Assembly: GCA_937776645.1 (NCBI GenBank)
Contig: CALMRI010000014.1
Location: 1 to 64,000, forward strand
Source: an uncultured Alphaproteobacteria bacterium
Lineage (GTDB): Bacteria; Pseudomonadota; Alphaproteobacteria; Thalassobaculales; Thalassobaculaceae
DNA length: 64,000 nucleotides
Direction of reading: 5' to 3'
How positions within the stretch are numbered: position 1 is the stretch's first letter; every line of letters begins with the position of its first letter. A program made the position numbers and the translations under genes. The notes under the pieces are model-generated. The model had not been told where the DNA came from. It was given only the letters and a program-made list of their open reading frames with translations, and ran no database searches. This document shows positions 36,487 to 44,492 of this stretch, piece by piece.

Positions 36487-37406
36487 ATGAACCGTGCGAT
36501 GACACTGTCCGACTGGAGTCTGCTCTTGGTGGCGGCTCTGCTTTTGGGCAGTACCTTTCTGTTCCTCAACATCGCCATCAAGGAAATTTCGCCGCTTACC
36601 TCTGCCGCGCTTCGGACCCTGATAGCGGCGCCCATCTGCTGGGGGGTGATGCGGGCTTTTGGGGCGCGTCTGCCTCGCGCCCGCGAGGGGTGGATTGCGC
36701 TCTTCAGGCTCGGCCTGCTGACGGGGGCGATCCCGTTCGGCGCAATCTCCTGAGGCCAGCAGCATATCGAAAGTGGCATGGGCGGCATTATGTTTGGCAC
36801 CATGCCAATCCTGACGGTCGTGCTGGCACCTCTTTTCCTCGACGAAGAAACGTTTACTCCCAGGCGTCTGGCTGGCGGCGTGGCGGGGCTCGCCGGCATC
36901 ATTTTGTTGATCGGTCCGTCGGTGCTGGCCAACGCAAGTGACCAGGGTTTGGGTATCGCCATCACCTTTCTCGCCCCGTTGAGTCACACCATGGGCGCCA
37001 TCTATGCCCGTCGCCTGACCAATCTACTGCCACCTGCGATGGCCACCGGCCAGATGATCTTCGGCGCGGTAATCCTGGTGCCGTTGGCTTTTGTGGCGGA
37101 GTCGCCGCTCAGCCTGAACCCGAGCATGGGGGCGATCGGCGCCATGCTCGTCGCCGGCGTCTTCTGCACGGCAATCGCCATGAGCCTCTATTTTGTGATC
37201 GTCCGCCGGATCGGCGCCACGCGCAGCTCGCTGGTGCCTTTATTCTTTCCGGTGGTTGCGGTGGTGCTGGGTGCTGGGCGAGCGGTTGCCGCTCGAGGCC
37301 TTTATCGGCCTGGCGTTGATCCTGGCGGGCGCGCTTGCTGTTAGCAGCCGTGCGCCGGCCAAACCGCCGGTCTCTGCTGCCCTCAGTCCCCAAGCGGAAA
37401 AGTAGT
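36487..37406 (+). pseudogene. EamA/DMT transporter broken by a nonsense codon and a frameshift
   Basis: The frame from the ATG at 36487 reads MTLSDWSLLLVAALLLGSTF and stops at TGA 36751-36753. The same frame continues directly as GQQHIESGMGGIMFGTMPI, exactly where EamA proteins have a tryptophan (WGQQHIESG), so TGG has become TGA. Near 37270 the frame shifts again: VVAVVLGA is followed in another frame by LGERLPLEAFIGLALILAGALAVSSRA, the normal C-terminus, ending at 37406. With both lesions repaired the product would be a standard exporter of about 305 residues. It lies next to the glycosyltransferase remnant and a tRNA gene. Confidence 0.85.
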
Positions 37407-37599
37407 AACACTCTGAACCTCGTCGGAGAGGTCTTCATAGGGGTGAATTTATGGAGCAGTCGAACCTGAGATGTGGTCGATTATGGCTGCAAGGCATTCC
37501 ACGGCAGGTGATCTCGTGTGGACAATACGTGTCCGCGTTCAATCACGATACGCTGTGGGGATCGCGAAGATCGGTTTTGCCCAAATATTCTCGGGGTTC

Positions 37600-37686
37600 T
37601 GGTGCGGACGGCGGGACTTGAACCCGCACTCGCTTGCGCGAAGCAGATTTTAAGTCTGCTGTGTCTACCTATTCCACCACGTCCGC
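37600..37686 (-). tRNA. tRNA-Leu (anticodon TAA)
   Basis: On the minus strand an 87-base cloverleaf is visible: acceptor GCGGACG paired with CGTCCGC, discriminator A and an encoded CCA end. The D arm follows, then the anticodon arm GCAGACTTAAAATCTGC with TAA in the loop, a long variable arm (TTCGCGCAAGCGA) typical of leucine tRNA, and the T arm GCGGGTTCAAGTCCCGC. Confidence 0.97.
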
Positions 37687-37845
37687 ATGCCATGTGCCGA
37701 GAAGCAACTCGTTGGCTTCGCGAGCGACGGGTTTGTCCACCGTCGCGGCATTTCAGTCAACCGTTCTGATTTTGGTCTTTTCCCTGATCTCGGCGACAGC
37801 CGGGATTAGGGGGCGTCTCAGGCTTTCCGCGAATCCCTCTTGGTA

Positions 37846-38793
37846 TTACTCTGCCGCCTTCACCGTCGCCGCTGTGCCGTAGATCGGCAGACGCCATTCA
37901 GCATGGGTGCCGGAGCTACCGTCGCAGACTGCGAAGAACGCGTCCTGTAGGCGCTTGGTCATCGGGCCGATGGCGCCATCGCCGATGTTAACTCGGTCGA
38001 TCCCGAGGACCGGGGTGACTTCCCAGGCGGTGCCGCAGAAGAATGCCTCGTCGGCGGCCATCAGCTCGGAGCGGTCGACATCGCGCTCCACCGGTTTGAC
38101 GCCAAATACCTCCTCGATCATTTCCAGTACGGTCTCGCGGGTGATGCTTTCCAGAATGTCGCTGGTGACCGACGGGGTGATCGGCACGCCGTCGCGGACC
38201 ATGAAAAAGCACATCCCGGGCCCCTCGGAAACCTTGCCGCGGCTGTTCAGGAAGATCGCCGTATCATAGCCGTCGGCGACCGCCTGAACAGTGGCTAGCC
38301 GGCCGTTATTGTAGTTGGCGTTGCATTTGACCCGCATCGGCATGGCATTGTCGGGTACCCGCATCCAGGAACTGACCTGGGCGGTGACGCCGCCGATCAC
38401 CCGGTCGCTGCGGGGGCGCTCCTGGACGGTGATCGCCAGACCGACTGGCCCGCAGACACCGGGGCCGCCCATGCCTGAAACATAGGCCGTGGTCATGATA
38501 TGCAGGTTCTCGCCCTTGAAACTATTAGCCTGGACCAGCTCGATGGTCTTCTCGGTTACGGTTTCGGCGGTGATGATCTCATCAAACCGCATGAACCGTT
38601 GGGAAAATTCCAGCCGCTTCATATGCTCGGCCATGCGGAACAGATACATTTCTTTGGCGTCGGCATTCCAATATCCGCGCAATCCCTCGAAGACGCCGGT
38701 ACCAAATTTGAATCCGGCGGACGCGATATGCACTCGCGCGTCATTCCAAGCGACGATTTCTCCATCAAGCGAGGCGTATTTCGGGGAGGCCAT
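37846..38793 (-). CDS. ilvE: branched-chain amino acid aminotransferase (class IV)
   Basis: About 315 residues. The class IV fold is shown by VHIASAGFKFGTGVFEGLRGYW at the start, RAEHMKRLEFS-type contacts with the phosphate cup, the MRVKCNANYNNGRLATVQA block carrying the pyridoxal-phosphate lysine, KVSEGPGMCFFMVRDG and VFFCGTAWEVTPV-like EAFFCGTAWEVTPVLGIDR near the C-terminus. It moves the amino group between glutamate and branched-chain keto acids, though a related D-amino acid or amine substrate is possible. The ATG at 38793 has AAAGGA ten bases before it and is preferred to the ORF-track start. It stands alone between tRNA-Leu and a divergent MFS gene. Confidence 0.9.
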   Translation of the reverse strand: MASPKYASLDGEIVAWNDARVHIASAGFKFGTGVFEGLRGYWNADAKEMYLFRMAEHMKRLEFSQRFMRFDEIITAETVTEKTIELVQANSFKGENLHIMTTAYVSGMGGPGVCGPVGLAITVQERPRSDRVIGGVTAQVSSWMRVPDNAMPMRVKCNANYNNGRLATVQAVADGYDTAIFLNSRGKVSEGPGMCFFMVRDGVPITPSVTSDILESITRETVLEMIEEVFGVKPVERDVDRSELMAADEAFFCGTAWEVTPVLGIDRVNIGDGAIGPMTKRLQDAFFAVCDGSSGTHAEWRLPIYGTAATVKAAE

Positions 38794-39090
38794 GGGGCCG
38801 ATCCTTTCGTGCTGATTGGGCACGTATGACGTGCGATCACTGGTGTTGCGAAGTCAGGCCCCGCCACCTAAGAGTTCGAGCGTAAAGCCCTTGGGGGCTG
38901 TGGATCAAGCGCTGAACCATGGACCTTGAGCTCAGGCGAGATTGTCGGGGATTCGAACATGCCGTGCAATCATCTGAGCCGACCTATTATAGTACGCCCC
39001 TCTAGCAACTAAAGGACTTGGCTACCGGAAGCGACTCTCCTGCACGTTGCAAGTCGTCGCCCAACCCCTGAACATTCGGTGATCCGATCG

Positions 39091-40689
39091 ATGGCCAGAC
39101 AGTTCGAGTACTATTATTTGCAGCGAAATAATGGGTCAACCTGGGAGACCCTTGAGCAATCGGGGTCGGCTACGACGCTGACGAGCCACCTAAACGATCG
39201 AATGGCGGCCCTTGGCGGCGTCGGGCTCCGCATCGTTGGCGCCAACTTTAACGAAGCGGCCGGGGCTTGGTTATACGAACAATTGTTCTATATCGACCCG
39301 AGCACTGTCGACCTCACTGGCGTCGACCGTATTCGAGCCCTGACTTTTCCCGACAAGGGCGAGAGCGGCGGGACGACTTTAGGGAATTTGGCGCCGGCCG
39401 TTGACCAAGTGAAGGTGCCCAAAAGCGTGTCGCCGCCGGCCCGAAGCGCCATCAGTCGAGTCAATCAGGGTGAATTGGCTCAGGTGAACATGCGGCTTGC
39501 CTATTTAGCGCTGACATTGGGCGGTATCATCGCTGCACTGGCCTTTGGCATCCGCTCGGGATTTGGCCTCTACCTGGGGCCGATTTCGCTGGAGTTCGGA
39601 TATGGGTTCGAGGTTTTCGCCTTCTCATTGGCGATACAAAATCTGATTTGGGGACTGGCCCAGCCCTTTGCCGGTGCGTTGGCCGATCGATATGGCCCGT
39701 TTAAGGCGATAGCCGTTGGCACGGTTCTGTATTCCGCCGGCACGATCATGCTGTCATTCGCTGACACACCGGGATTGTTTTATTTGAGCGCCGGCGTGCT
39801 GGTTGGAGCGGCTTTGGCAGGCACGTCCTTCGGCATCATTCTCGGCGCGGTCGGTCAGTTATTCCCGCCAGAGCGGCGGTCCTGGGCGCTTGGCGTGACC
39901 GGAGCCGCCGGTTCACTTGGGCAGTTCCTGTTCGTCCCAGGCGGCCAGGCGTTGCTGGAGGCAGTGGGTTGGAGCAATTCGGCGCTGATCATGGGCGTTG
40001 TCGCGCTGCTGATGTTGCCGCTTGGCCTAGTCTTCTTGAAAGCCAGACCGGCCGCCTCGATTGCGACGGGACCAACGCAGACCACTGGCGCGGCGTTGCG
40101 CGAGGCTTTCGGCTATCCGAGCTTCTGGTTACTCTCCGCCGGGTTCTTCGTGTGTGGTTTCCACGTCGCGTATATCGCGGTTCACTTGCCATCCTTCGTG
40201 GTGGATATTGGCCTTTCGGCGCAGGTTGGTGCCTGGGCTCTGGGTTTGGTTGGTCTGTTCAATGTTATTGGGTCGTATTCAGCCGGTGTGCTCGGCGACA
40301 AATTCCCCAAGAAATATCTGCTGAGTTCGCTTTATTTCGGGCGCTCGATTGTAATGGCGGGCTTTGTGCTGCTGCCGCCGAGTGAGCTTCTGGTTTATGT
40401 GTTCGCCGGTACCATGGGTTTGCTTTGGCTGAGCACGGTGCCGCTGACATCCGGACTTATCGCGGACATATTTGGCCCCCGATATATGAGCACTCTATTC
40501 GGCATCGTTTTCTTGAGCCATCAGATTGGTGCCTTCCTCGGCGCCTGGCTCGGTGGCTACGTGCACGATACGTTGGGGTCTTATGATCTTGTCTGGTGGG
40601 TAGCGGTCGCGTTGGGGTTGTTCTCAGCTATCGTGCATTGGCCTATCCGTGAAGAAGCGGTCGTGCGGGAGGCAGATGTTGTGGCCTAG
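39091..40689 (+). CDS. MFS transporter with an additional N-terminal soluble domain
   Basis: About 532 residues. Residues roughly 1-85 form a soluble, mixed alpha/beta domain (FEYYYLQRNNGSTWETLEQ, LRIVGANFNEAAGAWLYEQ), followed by a polar linker of about 45 residues and then a 12-helix major facilitator from MRLAYLALTLGG. The carrier part has GGIIAALAFGIRSGFGLY and LADRYGPFKAIAVG, resembling oxalate/formate or monocarboxylate exchangers. I do not recognise the N-terminal domain with certainty. An internal ATG at 39487 would give the carrier alone, but has no clear ribosome site. The start at 39091 is the first ATG; the tracked GTG is 12 bases earlier. Substrate unknown. Confidence 0.8.
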   Translation: MARQFEYYYLQRNNGSTWETLEQSGSATTLTSHLNDRMAALGGVGLRIVGANFNEAAGAWLYEQLFYIDPSTVDLTGVDRIRALTFPDKGESGGTTLGNLAPAVDQVKVPKSVSPPARSAISRVNQGELAQVNMRLAYLALTLGGIIAALAFGIRSGFGLYLGPISLEFGYGFEVFAFSLAIQNLIWGLAQPFAGALADRYGPFKAIAVGTVLYSAGTIMLSFADTPGLFYLSAGVLVGAALAGTSFGIILGAVGQLFPPERRSWALGVTGAAGSLGQFLFVPGGQALLEAVGWSNSALIMGVVALLMLPLGLVFLKARPAASIATGPTQTTGAALREAFGYPSFWLLSAGFFVCGFHVAYIAVHLPSFVVDIGLSAQVGAWALGLVGLFNVIGSYSAGVLGDKFPKKYLLSSLYFGRSIVMAGFVLLPPSELLVYVFAGTMGLLWLSTVPLTSGLIADIFGPRYMSTLFGIVFLSHQIGAFLGAWLGGYVHDTLGSYDLVWWVAVALGLFSAIVHWPIREEAVVREADVVA

Positions 40690-41147
40690 GGGTGAATTGA
40701 AAATTTCAAGGGCGAAAACTGGAGTGAATGCTTGGTCGGGCTAGTAAATCTACCGTTGCTACGACGGCGGGTGGCCTTATTCGCCGTTCAACAACCTGAT
40801 ACCACGCTGGATCCGATTGTTTCCGAGGTCGCCGACGGGGTTTTCCGCCTCGAGGTACCGCCGGGTTGACGAATGGCCGCGGAACCTTTGTCGTTCCAGG
40901 TTTTCACTTCTGAAAAGGCGCCAACCGTGTTCGCGCCGATACCGCCTCATGGGTGGCCGCATCATTGAGCTAGGAGGTCTCGGCGCAGTTTCCGCCTGCC
41001 GCGTCATCGATGCTTCCAACCGCATCGTCGCGCCGGGGCTCATCGATGTTCATACCCATGATGATGGGGCCCTGCTCGCAATCCCTCGGTGGACATGAAG
41101 GTCAGCCAGCGGGTGACTACGGTGGTGGTCAGAAATTGTGGGGATGT
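40690..41147. other. intergenic region with gene fragments
   Basis: About 460 bases between convergent genes. At 40.8 kb one plus-strand frame gives PIVSEVADGVFRLEVPPG followed by a stop, which resembles the first strand of a metallo-beta-lactamase-fold protein. At 40.95-41.15 kb an amidohydrolase fragment follows. No intact gene fits, and no insertion sequence is recognisable. Confidence 0.5.
40949..41146 (+). pseudogene. N-terminal fragment of a D-aminoacylase-type amidohydrolase
   Basis: The frame reads MGGRIIELGGLG, then IDASNRIVAPGLIDVHTHDDGALL, the metal-binding H-T-H opening of N-acyl-D-amino-acid deacylases. A frameshift near 41090 moves the continuation to another frame: NPSVDMKVSQRVTTVVVRNCGD, the next conserved block. 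The homology stops at the end of the convergent HD gene, so about 85 percent of the enzyme is missing. It is a remnant, distinct from the intact family member at 5.8-7.5 kb. Confidence 0.75.
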
Positions 41148-41744
41148 TCAACTGAAAAGCTGGGAAAATCTTTTAAGATACCGGTGCTTCGCCTCGTCTG
41201 GAGAGCAGGGTGCAAGTCGGATGCCGGTCCCGATCTTAGAGTACCCGAATATGCGGCGCGCTTCTGCTTCGGAGAATCCGGCGAGTTGGGTGGCCTCAAG
41301 GTAGGCCGAGATTTGGTCGGCGCGCTTGATCAGGCGCTTAATATCCACTGGCAGTTCCGCTGGTAAACCGAAACGCAGGTGAATGGCGCCTTGCAACCGG
41401 CTTTCGACCGACTTGTATTCAACGCCGATCACCGCTTTGAATGGGCTGATCATATCGCCAATGACATATTCTGACGCATCGTGCAGAAGCGCGGCGAGGC
41501 GCCATTTTATCGGCGTGGATTCCTTCAGTTCAATCACCAGATGGTCGACCAGCAGTGAATGCTCGGCAACCGAGTAGGATTGATCGCCTTGGGTCTGGCC
41601 ATTCCACCGCGCAACTCGAGATAGTCCATGCGCGATGTCCTCGATCTCTACATCCAAGGGAGACGGGTCGAGCAGGTCGAGCCTGCGGCCGCTCAGCATG
41701 CGTTGCCAAGCGCGTGGTGGAGTGGCTTTGGAACCGCGCGGCAT
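41148..41744 (-). CDS. HD-domain phosphohydrolase (YfbR-like nucleotidase family)
   Basis: About 198 residues from the ATG at 41744, which has GGAG seven bases upstream; the ORF track adds 64 residues of unrelated sequence. HD residues are visible in QSYSVAEHSLLVDHL and ALLHDASEYVIGDMISPFKAVIG, with further contacts in KRADQISAYLEATQL. This pattern is that of small metal-dependent phosphohydrolases acting on nucleotides, such as 5'-deoxynucleotidases. The start shares a base with the stop of an upstream small ORF (TGATG), hinting at coupling. Function in nucleotide clean-up is inferred from the family. Confidence 0.85.
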   Translation of the reverse strand: MPRGSKATPPRAWQRMLSGRRLDLLDPSPLDVEIEDIAHGLSRVARWNGQTQGDQSYSVAEHSLLVDHLVIELKESTPIKWRLAALLHDASEYVIGDMISPFKAVIGVEYKSVESRLQGAIHLRFGLPAELPVDIKRLIKRADQISAYLEATQLAGFSEAEARRIFGYSKIGTGIRLAPCSPDEAKHRYLKRFSQLFS

Positions 41745-42148
41745 CAGCGTCTCCGTCCCGGCGGGGATGTAGAGCGACGGCCCAGATAGACCATGACCAT
41801 CAGACCAATCAGCGGTGGCTCCCCAATTCCCAGAGCGGAATTGAAAGGACTGACGCTGCGGCCTTGGAATTCTTCCAGATTTATCAGTATGAGACAGCGC
41901 TCTCCAACCGCCATGTCGGCGTAATTCGATACGCATCTCTGCACCCGCAGAGTATGGAACGCATTGATCCCGACCATCGCTTTATCCCAACTTGAAATCA
42001 CGATGGTGAGCCAGACCACGATCCATAGGGTGGAACGCCGGCCCAGATCATGAAAGCAAGAGTCTTCATCAACCGTATACACGGCTCCATTCGGTCGCGC
42101 GGTTTTAGGCGCGTTATCGCCGCAACACAAGATGACCAGCCGTTGCAT
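41744..42148 (-). CDS. hypothetical protein, coupled to the HD gene
   Basis: A 134-codon ORF whose TGA overlaps the ATG of the HD hydrolase gene (TGATG), the main reason for listing it. It has two modest hydrophobic segments (LWIVVWLTIVISS and PPLIGLMVMVYLG) and an Arg/Pro-rich tail. I recognise no family. There is no ribosome site before the first ATG, so the true start may differ or the ORF may be chance. No competing ORF on either strand is better, and otherwise this 480-base stretch up to the MFS gene is empty. Confidence 0.35.
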   Translation of the reverse strand: MQRLVILCCGDNAPKTARPNGAVYTVDEDSCFHDLGRRSTLWIVVWLTIVISSWDKAMVGINAFHTLRVQRCVSNYADMAVGERCLILINLEEFQGRSVSPFNSALGIGEPPLIGLMVMVYLGRRSTSPPGRRR

Positions 42149-42224
42149 TCGATGAGGAGTGCTTGACCCGGTGCCATGAAAGAGGGAGGTTTGTTTCGCT
42201 GAAACCTACTAAAATTCACGATTT

Positions 42225-43463
42225 ATGGATGCTGCAGCTCAGGAACCGGGAGGCGTGGGTCCCGCCGAGGAAGGTCGCACCGATTTCAAGGTGATTGGCC
42301 TCATCGGCGTCGCGCATTTTTTCAGCCACTATTACATTTATCTGCTGTTGCCGCTGTTCATCGAGCTGAAGGCTGAGTTTGATGTTTCGTATACTGAGCT
42401 TGGATTGCTTTTAACGGTTTTCAGCGCCACAACTGGCCTGACACAGACGCCGTTCGGCTTCATTGTTGACAGGTTAGGAGCACGCAAAATTCTGATTGCC
42501 GGGCTGGCCGTCGAAGGGGTCGCCTTTCTATCGATGGGATTCGCCAGCGGCTATACGACCCTGATGGCGCTGATGATGATCGCGGGATGCGCCAATGGTG
42601 TTTATCATCCGGCAGACTATTCGATTCTCTCGGCTTCGGTATCCAATCGGCGCATGGGGCAGGCGTTCAGTTTGCATACCTTCGCCGGGAATGCCGGGTT
42701 CGCCCTGGCGCCAATCACCATTGTGTTTCTGAGTGCGTTGGTCGGCTGGCGCAACGGCTTGGCGATCTGCGGCGCCGCCGGCATTGCGACCGCAGCGCTT
42801 CTGGTCTTTTATTCCCGGCATTTTCGCGATGCGCCGAAACCATCGTCATCTTCGGGCACTGATGCCGCGCAAGGCGGTAGGGGTAATGGGGTGTCGTTGC
42901 TGTTCACGCCCCCGATCCTGATGTGTTTGCTATTTTTCACCCTGCTCTCGCTTGGATCATCGGGGCTTACCAGCTTCCTTATTGTGGCCCTCGGGCAACT
43001 GCATGGGATGGAGGAGAAGGTCGCGACCTTTGCCCTGACGGCTTATCTGGTCGCCAGCAGCGTCGGTGTTCTGCTTGGCGGTTTCATTGCCGACCGGACC
43101 ACCCGGCACAATCTCGTCGCTGCCGTCTGCTTTTTCTCGACCGCTATATTGATCGCCGCGATCGGCGCCTTTTTGTTACCAGGCGCCTTGGTGGTGGTGC
43201 TGATGGTGGCGCAGGGATTGATGCACGGTGCGATCATGCCGTCGCGGGACATGATCGTCAGATCGGTGACCCCCGAGGGCGCGTTCGGCAAGGTGTTCGG
43301 GTTCGTGACCACCGGGTTTAGTATCGGGGGCAGTATTGCGCCCACGGCCTTCGGCTGGATTCTTGATCAATCGCACCCGGAATGGGTGTTTTACGGCGTC
43401 GCCTTGATCATGCTCTGCTCCATGGCGACGGTATTCACTTCGGGCCGCCGCCCCGCCAGCTAG
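42225..43463 (+). CDS. MFS transporter
   Basis: 412 residues with 12 predicted helices. The first loop motif is present as GFIVDRLGARKILIAG (G-x-x-x-D-R-x-G-R/K-R/K type), and the start of the second half has GGFIADRTTRHNLV. The VYHPADYSILSASVSNRRMGQAFSLHTFAGNAGFALAPI stretch resembles the fosmidomycin-resistance group of carriers, which export drugs or sugars. A polar N-terminus of about 20 residues precedes the first helix. No ribosome site is evident before the ATG. Its 3' end overlaps the convergent EamA gene by 29 bases. Confidence 0.9.
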   Translation: MDAAAQEPGGVGPAEEGRTDFKVIGLIGVAHFFSHYYIYLLLPLFIELKAEFDVSYTELGLLLTVFSATTGLTQTPFGFIVDRLGARKILIAGLAVEGVAFLSMGFASGYTTLMALMMIAGCANGVYHPADYSILSASVSNRRMGQAFSLHTFAGNAGFALAPITIVFLSALVGWRNGLAICGAAGIATAALLVFYSRHFRDAPKPSSSSGTDAAQGGRGNGVSLLFTPPILMCLLFFTLLSLGSSGLTSFLIVALGQLHGMEEKVATFALTAYLVASSVGVLLGGFIADRTTRHNLVAAVCFFSTAILIAAIGAFLLPGALVVVLMVAQGLMHGAIMPSRDMIVRSVTPEGAFGKVFGFVTTGFSIGGSIAPTAFGWILDQSHPEWVFYGVALIMLCSMATVFTSGRRPAS

Positions 43464-44424
43464 TACTGCGCAGGGTTTCCCCCAGCGAACGCTCGCGGAG
43501 CCAAACATACAGGCCGCTGGCGATGATCACCGCCGCCCCACCTAAGGTCCAGCCGTCGGGAAAGTGGCCGAACAACAAATAGCCATAAATTGTCGCCCAG
43601 ACGATTTGCACATACTGGAAGGGCGCCAGCAGCGACGCCGCGGCCCGGCGATAGGCCTGGATCACCACATAGTGAGAGCCGCCGCCGATGCAGCCGATGG
43701 CCAGCAGCATTGCCCATTGCTCTGGTGTTGGGGTTTCCCAGAAATACCAGGCGACCGGCGAGGATCCAACGAAGCCGACCAGGGCGGTGTAAAACCACAT
43801 TGATGTGGCGGTTTCGGTCAAGCTGAGGGTCCGGGTGAGAATGGTAAATAACCCATAGAAAAAGGCAACGCCCAGGATCAACAGATACGCCCAATGTACC
43901 TCTTGGAAACCCGGACGCAAAATGATCAGAATTCCGGCAAACCCAACGATCACGGCGGACCAACGCCGGATACCGACTTGTTCTTTTAAAAGTGGGATCG
44001 ACAAAGCTACGACGAAGAACGGCGAGACGAACATGATAGCGTTCGCTTCGGCCAGTCCTATATGGCCAATGGCAGTGAAAAACAGCGAAGTACAAATCAA
44101 CAGAAGCACGCCCCGACCGATCACCTTAACCGGCTGTTTCACGTTGAAGAGCTTTGTAAAACGGCGACCCGGAAACAGGAATAGCATCAACAGCATATGG
44201 GCGGCAAAACGACCCCAAACCACCACTGGCACCGGTAGGTCGTGAGTGGCCATCTTGACCACCGAGTCGGAGGTTACGAATAGGAACCCGGCCAAGACCG
44301 CCAACCCAATCCCTACTGGAATCTCTTTTCTGGCGGTCTCTGCATGGGAATCAACCGTGCCGTTGCCGTGGTCATCTGTCAGTGTCTGGCTCCGACGATC
44401 GGGCAAGTGTGGGAACGGCCCCAT
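43435..44424 (-). CDS. EamA/DMT family transporter
   Basis: About 329 residues from the ATG at 44424; a GTG at 44457 could add 11 more. Ten helices form two EamA repeats, with GLAVLAGFLFVTSDSVVKM and ANAIMFVSPFFVVALSIPLLKEQVG in the first half, and a second half containing GGGSHYVVIQAYRRAAASLLAPFQYVQIVWATIYGYLLFG. The pattern resembles S-adenosylmethionine/riboflavin-type and general metabolite carriers, but the substrate is unknown. A polar N-terminus of about 35 residues is odd for the family. It is divergent from the MFS gene at 44493, and the direct repeats at 44427-44462 lie between the two starts. Confidence 0.88.
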   Translation of the reverse strand: MGPFPHLPDRRSQTLTDDHGNGTVDSHAETARKEIPVGIGLAVLAGFLFVTSDSVVKMATHDLPVPVVVWGRFAAHMLLMLFLFPGRRFTKLFNVKQPVKVIGRGVLLLICTSLFFTAIGHIGLAEANAIMFVSPFFVVALSIPLLKEQVGIRRWSAVIVGFAGILIILRPGFQEVHWAYLLILGVAFFYGLFTILTRTLSLTETATSMWFYTALVGFVGSSPVAWYFWETPTPEQWAMLLAIGCIGGGSHYVVIQAYRRAAASLLAPFQYVQIVWATIYGYLLFGHFPDGWTLGGAAVIIASGLYVWLRERSLGETLRSTSWRGGGPK

Positions 44425-44426
44425 GT

Positions 44427-44462
44427 TTCTATCACGGACCCAGGGGGCTTCTATCACGGACC
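44427..44462. repeat. 14-base direct repeat pair in a divergent promoter region
   Basis: TTCTATCACGGACC occurs at 44427-44440 and again, identical, at 44449-44462. The start-to-start distance is 22 bases, two helical turns, so a dimeric or tandem regulator could bind both on one DNA face. The pair lies within the 68 bases between the starts of the EamA gene (minus) and the MFS gene (plus). Confidence 0.8.
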
Positions 44463-44492
44463 GAAGCTGATCGATGCAAAGGAATGCGTGTT

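Noticed and set aside
36751-36753. TGA in the EamA gene read as selenocysteine or recoded tryptophan
   Set aside because: A second lesion (frameshift near 37270) in the same gene and a pseudogene next door point to decay; other genes use TGG for tryptophan and TGA as stop.
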